NCBI GenBank assembly: GCA_005784505.1
Contig: VCAZ01000050.1
Location: 496,001 to 560,000, forward strand
Length of the DNA stretch: 64,000 nt
Source: Bagarius yarrelli
Lineage: Eukaryota > Chordata > Actinopteri > Siluriformes > Sisoridae
Reading direction: 5' to 3'
Shown here: in pieces, positions 23,996 to 33,200 of the stretch
How the letters are laid out: each line of letters opens with the position of its first letter
How positions within the stretch are numbered: position 1 is the first letter of the stretch
Program-made: the position numbers and the translations under genes
The notes under the pieces: model-generated
What the model saw: the letters and a program-made list of their open reading frames with translations, nothing else
The model's database searches: none
What the model was told of the DNA's origin: nothing

Positions 23996-24948
23996 CACAC
24001 CCCAAGTCTGTAGCGTTGCATATCGTGCACATTGTCTAATAATTATTTGGATTTTAAATAGTGCAATTGTAGTTACATTTTAAGATTTCGATGGCTTGCT
24101 GTCTGCACTAAATATACTTCATCTGCTTTTGCATGACAAGTTCATTGTACTTCAATGCATGTGAGTATATACAAATCATTGCACCCTTGAGAGTATCCTT
24201 AAGAAGGCAAACATTTACAGGTACAGATAGTATGCATGCCATTAACACTGGCTGGGGTGCTGATGTGAGCTATTTCAAGTGTTTACATTTATTTGTGGAT
24301 GAAAAATACTGTTGGTGTAAGGAATATTTTAAAAAGTGCAGCACTACACAGGGTTCGGGTTCTGTTGCATCTCTAAATAATGTACTAGCAGAAATGCATT
24401 TGCATTTGCATTTGTATTGGCTCATATTTTTTTTTTCTTTCTCTTTGTGTCAAGACAGTTTGCAATTGCAATAAAATACAAGTGCAAAAAAATGTCAGTC
24501 CGCAAGTGTTTTGAATATACAGAAGGGTTACTGTCTAACCTTTATCACTATAGAACAAATATCTGAGGGTATTTTTTAGTTCACCCTAATAAGATCTTTT
24601 TTTGTATATTTGCAAAACACTAAAACTACCAGATTTTTTTTTTTTTTACACACTGTATACACAAACTTTGGGGAACTTGCAAGTTATGCAGACTAAAAAG
24701 AATTATGTATGACCAAAAAATAAATTAGTTAATCATGATCTCACTTCTAATTCCAGTTACCAAGGGATACAGAGCTTCATACAATAAACTAAAACTACAT
24801 TTTGGATGAAGGAGACAAAAATGTCATCACCAGTTAATAGTCTAAGCTTTGATATCATTACTGTATCAAAATGTTAGAAAAAAATGAGGACACTGCTGGA
24901 CAAGTGAAGACATTAGAAGAACTGTACCACTGTTTGCCAACTGAGGGA
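23996..24948. other. Unassigned AT-rich sequence
   Basis: A 113-codon plus-strand frame (24133-24474) shows no recognisable family motif and ends in a phenylalanine run from a T tract, so I do not call it. No repeat is recognised. Confidence 0.4.
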
Positions 24949-25115
24949 AGTGGTGGCTTAGTGGTTAAGGTGTTGGCCTGATACTAGAAAGGCTGGGGTT
25001 TGATTCCCAGCACCACCAAGCCACCACTGCTGGGCCCCTGTGCAAAGCTCTTAATTCTTAGTTGTATATAAGAGATAAATGTAAGTTGCTCTGCTAAATG
25101 CTGCAAACGTAAACC
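24949..25115 (+). mobile_element. SINE family 1, near full length
   Basis: It has a good tRNA-like head: A-box-like 'TGGCTTAGTGGTTAAGG' and B-box-like 'GGTTTGATTCCCAGCACC', then 'CACTGCTGGGCCCCTG' and 'AGAGATAAATGTAAGTTGCT', ending 'CTGCTAAATGCTGCAAACG'. The 'GGATAAGGACG' segment is deleted from the tail. It sits directly against the first piece of the ~600-bp repeat unit. Confidence 0.92.
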
Positions 25116-25620
25116 TAATATTGGTCTACAAATGGTCAAAAATTCAACCCTGAAACCAACTGATTAAAAATACACTTTATATTATAGACACTGAGATCAG
25201 TTATTGATTAGTTTTGCTGGGTAAAATTATCCTACAGCACTGGGGTTTGCTTTCAGAGATTACGACAAGTATAAAGTCTTTACACAGCTAGAACTGATAA
25301 ACATCTAAGGAAACACTAAATAATGTGTTTTCCATGCCAAGGGCAACATCCTAGGAGCTGTAGTAGGGTAGTAAGTCCAGTGTGACATGCACCAGCCTAA
25401 TAGTTCTCAAGAAAATTAAATGACACCACCAGTTATTCATTTAACTGTATGAACACCGAAATAGTACCATAAGAGCTCTTTAGTAGCTCTTCACTTTAAA
25501 ATTAAACTGTTTTTTAAGCGGTTCTTCAAAAAAATCTTTTAGTTTTTACCCTGGGGTACTAAAAGAGCTTTGATGAATCTAGATTTAACCTCATTAAAGA
25601 AAATTCGCAGGTCATTGTGT
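25116..25620 (+). repeat. Local repeat R4, piece 1 (blocks C-D-E-F)
   Basis: It shares blocks in order with 28066-28445 and 29068-29625. Block C: 'AACCAACTGATTAAAAATAC', 'TTATTATAGACA'-like. Block D: 'GGTAAAATTATCCTACAGCA'. Block E: 'CATGCCAAGGGCAACATCCT', 'GTGTGACATGCA'. Block F: 'TAGTTCTCAAGAAAA' and 'CTCTTTAGTAGCTCTTCACT'. Non-coding. The three pieces begin at different points of the unit, as expected of a decayed tandem array. Confidence 0.8.
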
Positions 25621-25654
25621 CTTTTAGGGGTCATTATGAAAAATATACTCACAT

Positions 25655-25790
25655 ATGGGTGGCGCCGTGGTGTAGCGGGTTAAAGCACTGATTAAACCCA
25701 TGTTCAGTCCTGGCTTAGGTCCTTTCCAGTTCCACCCCCTCTTTCTCTCTGTCCTATCAATAAAGGCAAAATGCCCCAAAGCATATCTTT
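25655..25790 (+). mobile_element. SINE family 4
   Basis: A tRNA-derived head 'GGCGCCGTGGTGTAGCGGGT' (A-box-like 'TGGTGTAGCGGGTTAA') and a degenerate B-box 'GTTCAGTCCTGGC' are followed by 'CCCCCTCTTTCTCTCTGTCC' and the terminal 'TATCAATAAAGGCAAAATGC'. These are landmarks of a separate SINE family I associate with catfish-like genomes. It is the only copy I see in the window. Confidence 0.85.
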
Positions 25791-28065
25791 CAAAATATAT
25801 GTACACATTTATAACCTAAAGAACTGTTTCTCATTTAACCTCTCATTTAAGTATTTTTTTTTATAAGACTGAGTATTTATTATTATTATAAATACAGTTT
25901 GACTGGTTTTCCTGTTTTTTTTTGCCATCATCTTAGTATGCGGTACCAAGCTTTTATTCTTTGCTGCACCGTCTTTATCATTACTGACTTCTTAGATGCT
26001 TCTGTTTGTCCTTTTCATCCGTTAAATGCTCTCTACATGTTTTTTTTTACCCTTTAGACCTCACTTTCTTATTGCAACCTGGGTACAGAGTTTTAAATAA
26101 TTGCTCTGGCACTCCTATCTGCTTTTCCTTGAATTTATTTCCGAGACATACTAAAATGTCTGCTGTCTTCCTGTCTGCACTGAGGTTTTACTTTGTAAGC
26201 TAAATGCTGCCCTGCAGTCCTCCACATTGCCGGGAAGTGAGTTAGTCAACAATTAGACTGAAACAGGTCCAACAGTCCAGAATTTATTTGGCACTCTAAA
26301 GTCATATAAACCTCCTGGCAGCTCAAATGTTGATAAATGAAACTAACTGTACGGCTGCCAACATGTCTCGCATCCTACGCTTAGGATAGTGATGTAGCAC
26401 TTAACTCGGCTAGTATTGTTTGAGCGATGCAACAGTTAACGCAAAATATTGTTTACACAGTAAAGCAGAAAGTTTTCAGGTTGATTTTACTTTAGCTTCT
26501 GGAATAACAGGAGTAATGAACTTTGGCTGAATAGCATATGTAATCTTTGTTATAGAAGTCTGGACAGTCTGATGCACAACTGAGAGTAAAGAAAAGAAAA
26601 GAGTCTGGAGCATAAGACAAATTAAACCCAAGGACTAAGCTACTTTATTGCAAAGCTATTCATTCAGGTCTTTTTTATTGTATTGTATTGTGGTTCTTCC
26701 AGACATATAGCACATATGACGATATAATAACACTAAATGTTCTTTTTATGGACATATACATTTTATTGTATTATTCATTTAATTACTTGAGACTACCTGT
26801 AAGAAAGTCTCCTGGAAGCTCGTCAGAAGATCTCTCAGCTGTAAAAGACAATAATATTTTATGAACCAGTGTCGGTTTGCTAACTGTACAGATGTTTGAT
26901 CAGTAGATAAAACTGCTACTGATCGCTTGCTTAGATTTAGCTGGATCCGAGTTGTTATTTGGATGAGTTGTTGTTTTGCATTCTTGGTCTATGCTACTTC
27001 GTTGCATTAGGTGGGATAATCAGATTAGGATCAGTCCCCCCGTCGACCAGGCTTGTGGATATATAAATATATATTGAAATATATATTGAAGCTCAATATA
27101 TATAAGCTCAGTATCAACGTGCTTTAAGTTTGTATCCTGAATTTCTTCTCCTCCGGTAAGGTAGGATGGCTAAATGCTATAAAGATAAACCGATACTGTA
27201 TAGAAAAGAGCAGATCTGCTAAGAGCAACAAGAAAAAAACCTCTGCTGTGTCTGCTTTCCTTTGCCATTTATTTAAAACACTTACTGTATCTCTCCATCT
27301 GATGTCAAACTGACGCTGTATTTATTTGGTCAAATGAAATATACATCAGCAGCATCTGTGCACAAGAATGATATTTCAATCTGTTTAGCAAATTGAACGA
27401 CATGCTTAAAATCGGTGCAGCTGTTTTCTGTAACAGGTGAAATGATAAGATACCAACTAACTAAGGGTGAAAATAAAACATAGATCATATAAACAGAGAC
27501 CAATAGAAAATCTTAGGTATGATATTTAGTTTGATTGGCAGCAGTACCAGAAGAGTCGTTTCTCACAAAAGATCCGTTAAAGGAGGAAGATTCTTATAGC
27601 TTCTTCTGGAGGAGAATGAGAATGACTACAGATGAGCCTTTCTTAGTTTGATCAGCATGGGGAGCACAGTTGCCTGAATCCTGTCTCCTTCTTCCATCCT
27701 GTCTTTCTCCTTAAGGTATGTCTGTCAAAGATAGATGTGTGAATCGAATGGAATCTTTCGTCTGCGGGTGCAGAAATAGGGTATTAATTTTCTGTAAGAG
27801 CTGCTGGCAAACACACTAAATCCTCCTAATGTCTCCGCTCCCTGTCCATTCCTTTAGCATTAGAACGCTCTCTCTACACCACACATACACTCTGTACACA
27901 GTGTTCTGTCTTTTGTCTTCCAGATTATTAACACCTGTTTTTGTTTTTTTCAGTGAAAGTTGTTTTACTTGTGAACAGTACAACAGTGCAAATTCTAATA
28001 TAACTGAGGTTTAGGAAGTGTTAAAAGTGTAATTAAGACACCATGATAAACTTTTTTCTTTTTTT
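25791..28065. other. Unassigned AT-rich sequence
   Basis: There is an AT-rich palindromic patch at 27055-27110. No gene or named repeat is recognised. The frames at 26006-26203 and 27829-28014 are not called. Confidence 0.4.
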
Positions 28066-28445
28066 TCTAGCCTGTCCCAGCTTTGAAAGTTTAACACTTA
28101 CCACACTGCCCGTCCTAAGGTGGAGTAACCAACCACTCGGAGACGTTTTGTAGTTTGCATCGTGTTTGTTCCAGTAAGTAGGTGCATTGGTATGTGCAGG
28201 CTCATAATGAAAACATGTCTAAATTTGATTGGACATGGAGAAAAAAATGCAAACTTTGGGAGTTTCTCAGGAGTTTACGCTTTATAATGAGTACAAGCAC
28301 AAATAATTATATAATACAGTTTATATCAACCCTCAAACCAACTGATCGAAAGTACACTTTTTATTATAGACATATTGAGACTAAAGCCAAACAGTTATTG
28401 ATCTGTCTTTCAGGGTAAAATGATCCTACAGCGCCGGGGTTTCCT
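28066..28445 (+). repeat. Local repeat R4, piece 2 (blocks A-B-C-D)
   Basis: Block A: 'CCTGTCCCAGCTTTGAAAG', 'GTAACCAACCACTC', 'GTTTGTTCCAG'. Block B: 'TTTGATTGGACATGGAG', 'TTTCTCAGGAGTTTACGCTT', 'AATGAGTACAAGCACAAATA'. Block C: 'CAAACCAACTGATCGAAAGT'. Block D: 'GGTAAAATGATCCTACAGC', 'GGGGTTTCC'. C-D align with piece 1 and A-B align with both ends of piece 3. Confidence 0.85.
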
Positions 28446-28850
28446 TTCTGAGCTTTAAAAATGAATATATTGTTTGTCATTTATCATTTATATAATCTAG
28501 ACCAAATACAAACACATAAAACTAAATAAAAACTTCAGTTTTCAGTCTACAAGCTGAAGTCTTGTAAACAGCAAGAATGGGCAAAAATTTTTCCAGTCTA
28601 ACAATATCATTTATTTTCAAACAATTAAATAATTGAATGTAATTATAAGAAAAACCTGATGTAAAAAATGTGTATGTACCAACGCGTTAATCGTGGCATT
28701 TATTTTGAATTGGATTGTATTTAACATGTATAATTAAATTTATCAGTAAAACATTAATTTTTTCTTTGCGCTTTGTCTATTCAATAACAGGACAAAGTAA
28801 TTAACGTTACGGTGTTTAGTAATTATTGCATCATTAAAAAGACCTATATA
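28446..28850. other. Unassigned AT-rich sequence
   Basis: An AT-rich spacer between repeat piece 2 and the Tc1-like element. Nothing is recognised. Confidence 0.4.
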
Positions 28851-29067
28851 CCCTACTCATAAAACGTTAGGCATATTCGACCTTTAGGGGACAATTTTAT
28901 AACTAAAATGCACTCTAATCTTTACAAGTGAAGCAAATTTGACCTTCTCTAAACTTTTAAATGCACATATTTAACTGCTCAGTGTTTCCGTACTTATCGT
29001 ATAACATACTTTTCTTCAACAAGGTGTGTCTGATCCATAAATCCACCACTAAAATGTTCTTAGGTTT

Positions 29068-29625
29068 CTCAGGGGTATACGCTTTATAATGAGTACAAGC
29101 ACAAATAATTATATATAATACATTTCATATAAACCCTGAAAACAATAATCGAAAGTTGGCTAAAATAGACTTTTTATTATGGACCATTTTTATTCCATGC
29201 CATGGGCAACATCCTAGAAGATGTAGTTAAGTAGGAAGTCCTACACTGATGTGACATGCATCAGCCAAATAGTTCTCGAAAAAAATCACCACCTGTTTTT
29301 CACTTTACTGTCATAGTGCCCTAAGAACTCTTTAGTAGCGCTTTACTTTTTTGAGTAGTTTTTCCAAAAGATTCTTTAGCCCTTCCCAGCTTTGAAAGCT
29401 TTACATTCACCTCGCTTCCCTACCTCTGCTGAAGGAACCACTCTTGAGAAGTCTTATATTTTGCATTGTGTTTGTTCCAGAGAAGATACATTGCCATATC
29501 AAAATGAATCTGAATTTGACTGGACATAAAGCGAGAATGCTAATTTTGGGACTTTCTCAGGAGTATACGCTTTATGATGAGTACAAGCATACATAATTAT
29601 ATACAAAAACAAATTCTAAATGAAA
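29068..29625 (+). repeat. Local repeat R4, piece 3 (blocks B-C-E-F-A-B)
   Basis: It begins in block B ('TTTCTCAGGGGTATACGCTT', 'AATGAGTACAAGCACAAATA') and runs C ('TCGAAAGT'), E ('CATGCCATGGGCAACATCCT', 'TGTGACATGCAT'), F ('TAGTTCTCGAAAAAAAT', 'CTCTTTAGTAGCGCTTTACT') and A ('CCTTCCCAGCTTTGAAAG', 'GTGTTTGTTCCAGAG'). It then enters B again ('TTTCTCAGGAGTATACGCTT'). One unit plus the start of a second is therefore visible in tandem. Block D is deleted. It lies between the two halves of the Tc1-like element. Confidence 0.85.
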
Positions 29626-30185
29626 ATGTGTTGGCTGTTTTTTTTTTTTTTTTTTGTTTTTTAATCAAGATTGCTTTTGTCCGGCTGTTCAAAATTCTAA
29701 ACAATAGGAAATTCTAACAACAAAAAGCACTACGAATAGTCATTTTAACTGTTTCCACTGTTTTTATCCACTCCCCCCCCCCTCTCTTTGTAAGTCACTT
29801 GGTATGCTTAAATAATGTTGAAGTAAGTAGTTTCTGTGCCGTCTCCATAAATGACAAAGCGCTGGTTAGTCTTGACCTACATACAAACCCATACCATCTT
29901 CATAGCTTTGAAGGTGTAATGAAATTTGATTTCTGCTTTTTAGAGCACGAACAGCAACATTTATAAAGTTGTATTTTATTTTACGCATAGACTTTCCAGC
30001 GAATCACAACAAGCATATTTCCACATCCAAACAATATAAATTCCACCTTTCAGACATTTACATTTCTACTCTACTGACATTCTACTCCGTTTTTAAAGTC
30101 ATTTAATGATAATAATGTAATATAGCTAATATTCTTGAATGCTGATTCATTTTATGATGTTGTAGCTGGTTTTATTGCAGTAATG
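29626..30185. other. Unassigned insert inside the Tc1-like element
   Basis: It starts with a T run (29638-29656) and contains a C run at 29773-29782. I cannot assign it. It separates repeat R4 piece 3 from the resumption of Tc1-like sequence near 30185. Confidence 0.4.
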
Positions 30186-30458
30186 CAGAAACCTACTGTA
30201 CATGCCAAACAGGATGTTCTCAGAGGAAGTTGCCGCTGAGCTTAGAGTGTCACTGAGTGTCATCAGCAGGTTGCAGAAAGACACTGGAAAAGCTACAGAA
30301 ATACATAGAAGTGGACATTTTTAGCCACATTCTATGATGTGGACCGCTTCCAGTGTGATGTGGAACCGGTTGATGAATGCCACTCAACTCCAGACAGGTG
30401 AGAGGCACCCGGGTGTGACATTAGACTATTTGAAACTATTATTATCAGCATGGTCTGA

Positions 30459-30558
30459 TTAGATATCTTAATTAGTTGGTGTAGGTGGGTTTGATTAGGT
30501 TTGGAGCTAAACTCTACAGGACACCAGCCCTTCAGGACAGAGTTTGATTACCCCTAGT
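30459..30558 (+). mobile_element. Half of a palindromic hAT-like MITE
   Basis: 'GGTTTGGAGCTAAACTCTAC', 'AGGACACCAGCCCTTCAGGA' and the end 'ACCCCTAG' match the right half of the complete element at 37087-37269. The left half is absent, and Tc1-like sequence joins on both sides. The insertion therefore came before, or with, the deletion that removed the transposase centre. Confidence 0.75.
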
Positions 30559-30878
30559 GTAGAGAATCGTAACCCCAAAACGTCAATGACCTGAGGGCAG
30601 CCTATCAAGAGAGAATTCTACGCCTCAGCAGACAATAAGTCGGCTTATGAACAGCATGAGACGTCGTTGTCAAGCTGTAATTGATGCTCCTGGACAAATA
30701 AGTTGAGACATTGACATTTGTTGTAGTAAATCCACCACTGTTAGCTTTTGCTACATTGAATTGTTTAAAGTGAAGAAATTACCATTGTATGCATCTACTT
30801 AAATGCCCTAATTTCATCATATAACAGCACTGTAGCATAAATTTCACGTCAAATATCCTAAACGTTTTGTAAATAGTG

Positions 30879-31302
30879 TAAATAGGACAAAAATATTAAC
30901 CCTGTAAAAACCCTTACTTTGGATACTGACTATAATTCTTTGAATTTCCAAAATAAAAGTCTACACTAAGTATACAAACAAGGTATTTTATTCACCAACA
31001 ACTCACAGCTTTGTTCTCTTTCTGGCACTTCACATAAAGGTGTTCCTCCTGTTTTATTTTTTACTCAACATGTTAACAGTTCATAATTTCATTATCTGCT
31101 ATGTTCCTGTTTATGACAATACGTGTAAACTCAACTAAAAACGAGCTCCTACAAAGAACCAGTCTGTGTTTCTGATTAATGTGTTTCATGGAGAAGGTGA
31201 CAAAAATTTGGAACAAGGAGTACAAGCAAGAATGCGAGAATAAGCAATGCACCACATATCTGCACAAATACTGCATGACAGAAAAAAGGAAAAATAACAG
31301 CT
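30879..31302. other. Unassigned AT-rich sequence
   Basis: Nothing is recognised. Minus-strand frames at 31073-31391 run into the MITE and are not called. Confidence 0.4.
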
Positions 31303-31409
31303 ACACTATATGGCCTAAATTGTGTGGACACTTTACCTACACTCTGGAGCTTTTGTAGCAGCAGATAGAATAGGTCCAAATAGGCACACAATTGTCTAGA
31401 ATGTCTCCA
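31303..31409 (+). mobile_element. MITE M1, left part
   Basis: It starts 'ACACTATATGGCC' and includes 'TGTGTGGACACTT' and 'CACACAATTGTCTAGAATGT', the beginning of a MITE I associate with fish (ends of the type 'CTATATGGCCAAAAGTATGT'). It is interrupted by the TIR element E1 copy 2. The body resumes at 32264. Confidence 0.75.
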
Positions 31410-32263
31410 GGCCTGTATTTACACTGCATGTAACACAATTCTGATTTTTTTTCCCTACAATGTGGTACAGAATTGTGTTACAATATGGGGAAGTGGCGGC
31501 TCATGGTTAAAGTGTTGGACTGTGAACCTGAAGAATGTGGGTTGATTCCCAGCTTCACCAAGCCACCACTGCTGGGCCCCTGAGCAAGGCCCTTAACCGC
31601 CAATTGCTCAGTTGTATAAATGAGATAAATGTAAGTCGCTCTGGATAAGGACGTCTGCCAAATGCTGTAAATGTACAGAAGGGATATGAACGACGACCGT
31701 ATAAGCAGGAAAAAACACATGGATTCCAAACTTTTCAGATCGGTTTTAGGTCTGATTTATATTCAGATAAATTCTTATTTAAATAAATTTGAAAATTAAT
31801 CAGATTTGTGCATTTGCGTCTGCCAAGTAAGCAGACAGATCGGATTTTTACCTGTCATTGCAAGTCGAACATCACTGAATAAGCGACGATGTCGCATCAA
31901 GTAAATTCAGGTGGACACCAACAGCAATGTATATTTTGCAACTATGTATTTTGATATTTTTATTAGTTTTGGAATTTTTACTGTAAACTTTTTTTTTTTT
32001 TCAAAATGAACCCACTATCAAAAAAAAAAAAAAAGATATACAAGGGTTTTCCACATTTTTTTCTTTGTGTAACATGATGCAGAAGTAACATATTGAATAA
32101 ATATATATTGCATATTTTTTTTAGCAATATGTCTACCTTGGGCTGTTTACAGTGTAAATGCAGATGGATATGGGTTATTTAAAAAAAGAAACTGTAAGCA
32201 AAAAAAATGTATATAAACAAAAAATCGGAATTGGGTTTTAAGATTTGCAATGTAAATGCAGCC
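31410..32263 (+). mobile_element. Non-autonomous TIR element E1, copy 2, with SINE insertion
   Basis: The left end 'GGCCTGTATTTACACTGCAT' and the reverse complement of the right end 'GGCTGCATTTACATTGCAAA' form terminal inverted repeats; 'CAATTCTGATTTTTT' and 'CAATTCCGATTTTT' continue the pairing. The interior aligns in reverse with 8020-8600. No transposase is encoded. The SINE at 31473-31672 sits near its left end. A/T runs at 31988-32034 add length relative to copy 1. The target duplication could not be read cleanly. Confidence 0.85.
31473..31672 (+). mobile_element. SINE family 1, full length with 8-bp target duplication
   Basis: This is the most complete family member here. It has an A-box region 'GCGGCTCATGGTTAAAGTG' and a B-box-like 'GGGTTGATTCCCAGC', followed by 'CACTGCTGGGCCCCTGAGCA', 'CGCCAATTGCTCAGTTGTAT', 'TAAGTCGCTCTGGATAAGGA' and 'CGTCTGCCAAATGCTGTAAA'. 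A perfect 'GTACAGAA' flanks it at 31465-31472 and 31673-31680. Copy 1 of the host element shows the unfilled site ('GTACAGATGGGATG' read on minus at 8556-8566). The SINE is transcriptionally dependent on pol III boxes, and its enzymes would come from a LINE. Confidence 0.95.
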
Positions 32264-32370
32264 TATATGCTGTACTATAAAGCATTACATTTTACATGAA
32301 CCAGAAGATCTTAAACCAACTCTAATGTTCCTGTGCACAAAGCGCCACACTCCAAAATGTCGGAAAAATA
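32264..32370 (+). mobile_element. MITE M1, right part
   Basis: It resumes the MITE interrupted at 31409 with 'TATATGCTGTACTATAAAGC', 'TTACATGAACCAGAAGATCT' and 'GTTCCTGTGCACAAAGCG'. These match, in reverse, the element at 57540-57775 ('TTTGTGCACAGAGGCATTGT'). The far end is missing or decayed. Confidence 0.65.
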
Positions 32371-33177
32371 ATTTCCAGAACTGAGTAGGAACCGAGTAGG
32401 ACTAACTCTGATATAGGATGTAACAAAAACATATTTCCTTAGATACTTTTGTTTACACAATGCACATGATTAAGTATGTTGGCAGAATTCTGGGAAATAA
32501 ACACAGCCCATACTGATTTGCCTGAATTTATTTTTGTGGTATGACAAAATGAAGCTATTTAAACAGCACACGTAGCACTGATGCTAACGTCAGGGTAAAC
32601 AGTGTGCAGATGTGTGCTATAAATGACATAAACAAGTGCATACCGGAATCCCTGACCATCGCAGATGCTACTAAAGTATTTCGGCACTGACATCTGGGCT
32701 AAAGCTTGCTAATGACAACACGCTTCCAATTAGGGGCAAAACTTAGCCATGCTTCACTGCTACGGTAAACAGATCATGTTTGTAACACAGCAGGGATGCG
32801 ACAGATCAGACACACATGCCTGTAGACGGGTTATTAAATTGTCATGGGAATGTAAGTGGCCAATAAAGATACTTGAAGTTCATATTCAGGTTTATAATTT
32901 AGAATATTCCCTGACAAGTGTTACGATTTATTTATGCTTCATTCAGACTATCACATTCATGCATCAACCAGTCCATCACAGAGAACCATCAACACATACA
33001 CACACAATCATTCAGTCAGTTATTTAGGGCAGATAGTCTGGTAATAAACGCTGTTCATTCATATTCATTATAACCTTAGTTACAAATTAAATGGACATAA
33101 TATTCTGCTCCAGCAGCACCACCGCAAACTTCTCCTCTACTGTAACCTCCTTGTCCACTACCTACTTACTTACCTTT
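32371..33177. other. Unassigned AT-rich sequence
   Basis: It contains a 92-codon plus-strand frame (32749-33027) with no motif. No repeat is recognised. Confidence 0.35.
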
Positions 33178-33199
33178 ACCTCCTCCTCCTCCTCCTCCT
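33178..33199 (+). repeat. (TCC)n microsatellite
   Basis: About seven TCC units directly left of the TIR element that starts at 33201. Confidence 0.9.
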
Positions 33200-33200
33200 T

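Larger units (their letters stand above)
28851..30878 (+). mobile_element. Tc1-like DNA transposon, gutted and with internal insertions
   Basis: The left end 'CCCTACTCATAAAACGTTAG' and the reverse complement of the right end 'CACTATTTACAAAACGTTTA' pair as terminal inverted repeats of about 30 bp. TA dinucleotides flank both ends (28849-28850 and 30879-30880), the target of this superfamily. Inside, 30190-30310 encodes a helix-turn-helix-like N-terminus ('SEEVAAELRVSLSVISRLQK', then 'HRSGHF' and a stop). 30644-30700 encodes the C-terminal signature 'MRRRCQAVIDAPGQI'. The central catalytic region is missing. Its place is taken by a fragment of another MITE (30459-30558). The stretch 29040-30190 is foreign and includes repeat R4 piece 3. 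Confidence 0.85.

Noticed and set aside
24133..24474. 113-codon plus-strand open frame
   Set aside because: Ends in a phenylalanine run from a T tract, with no family resemblance.
24949..25020. Functional tRNA gene
   Set aside because: A and B boxes are tRNA-derived, but no cloverleaf closes, and the sequence continues as a SINE body.
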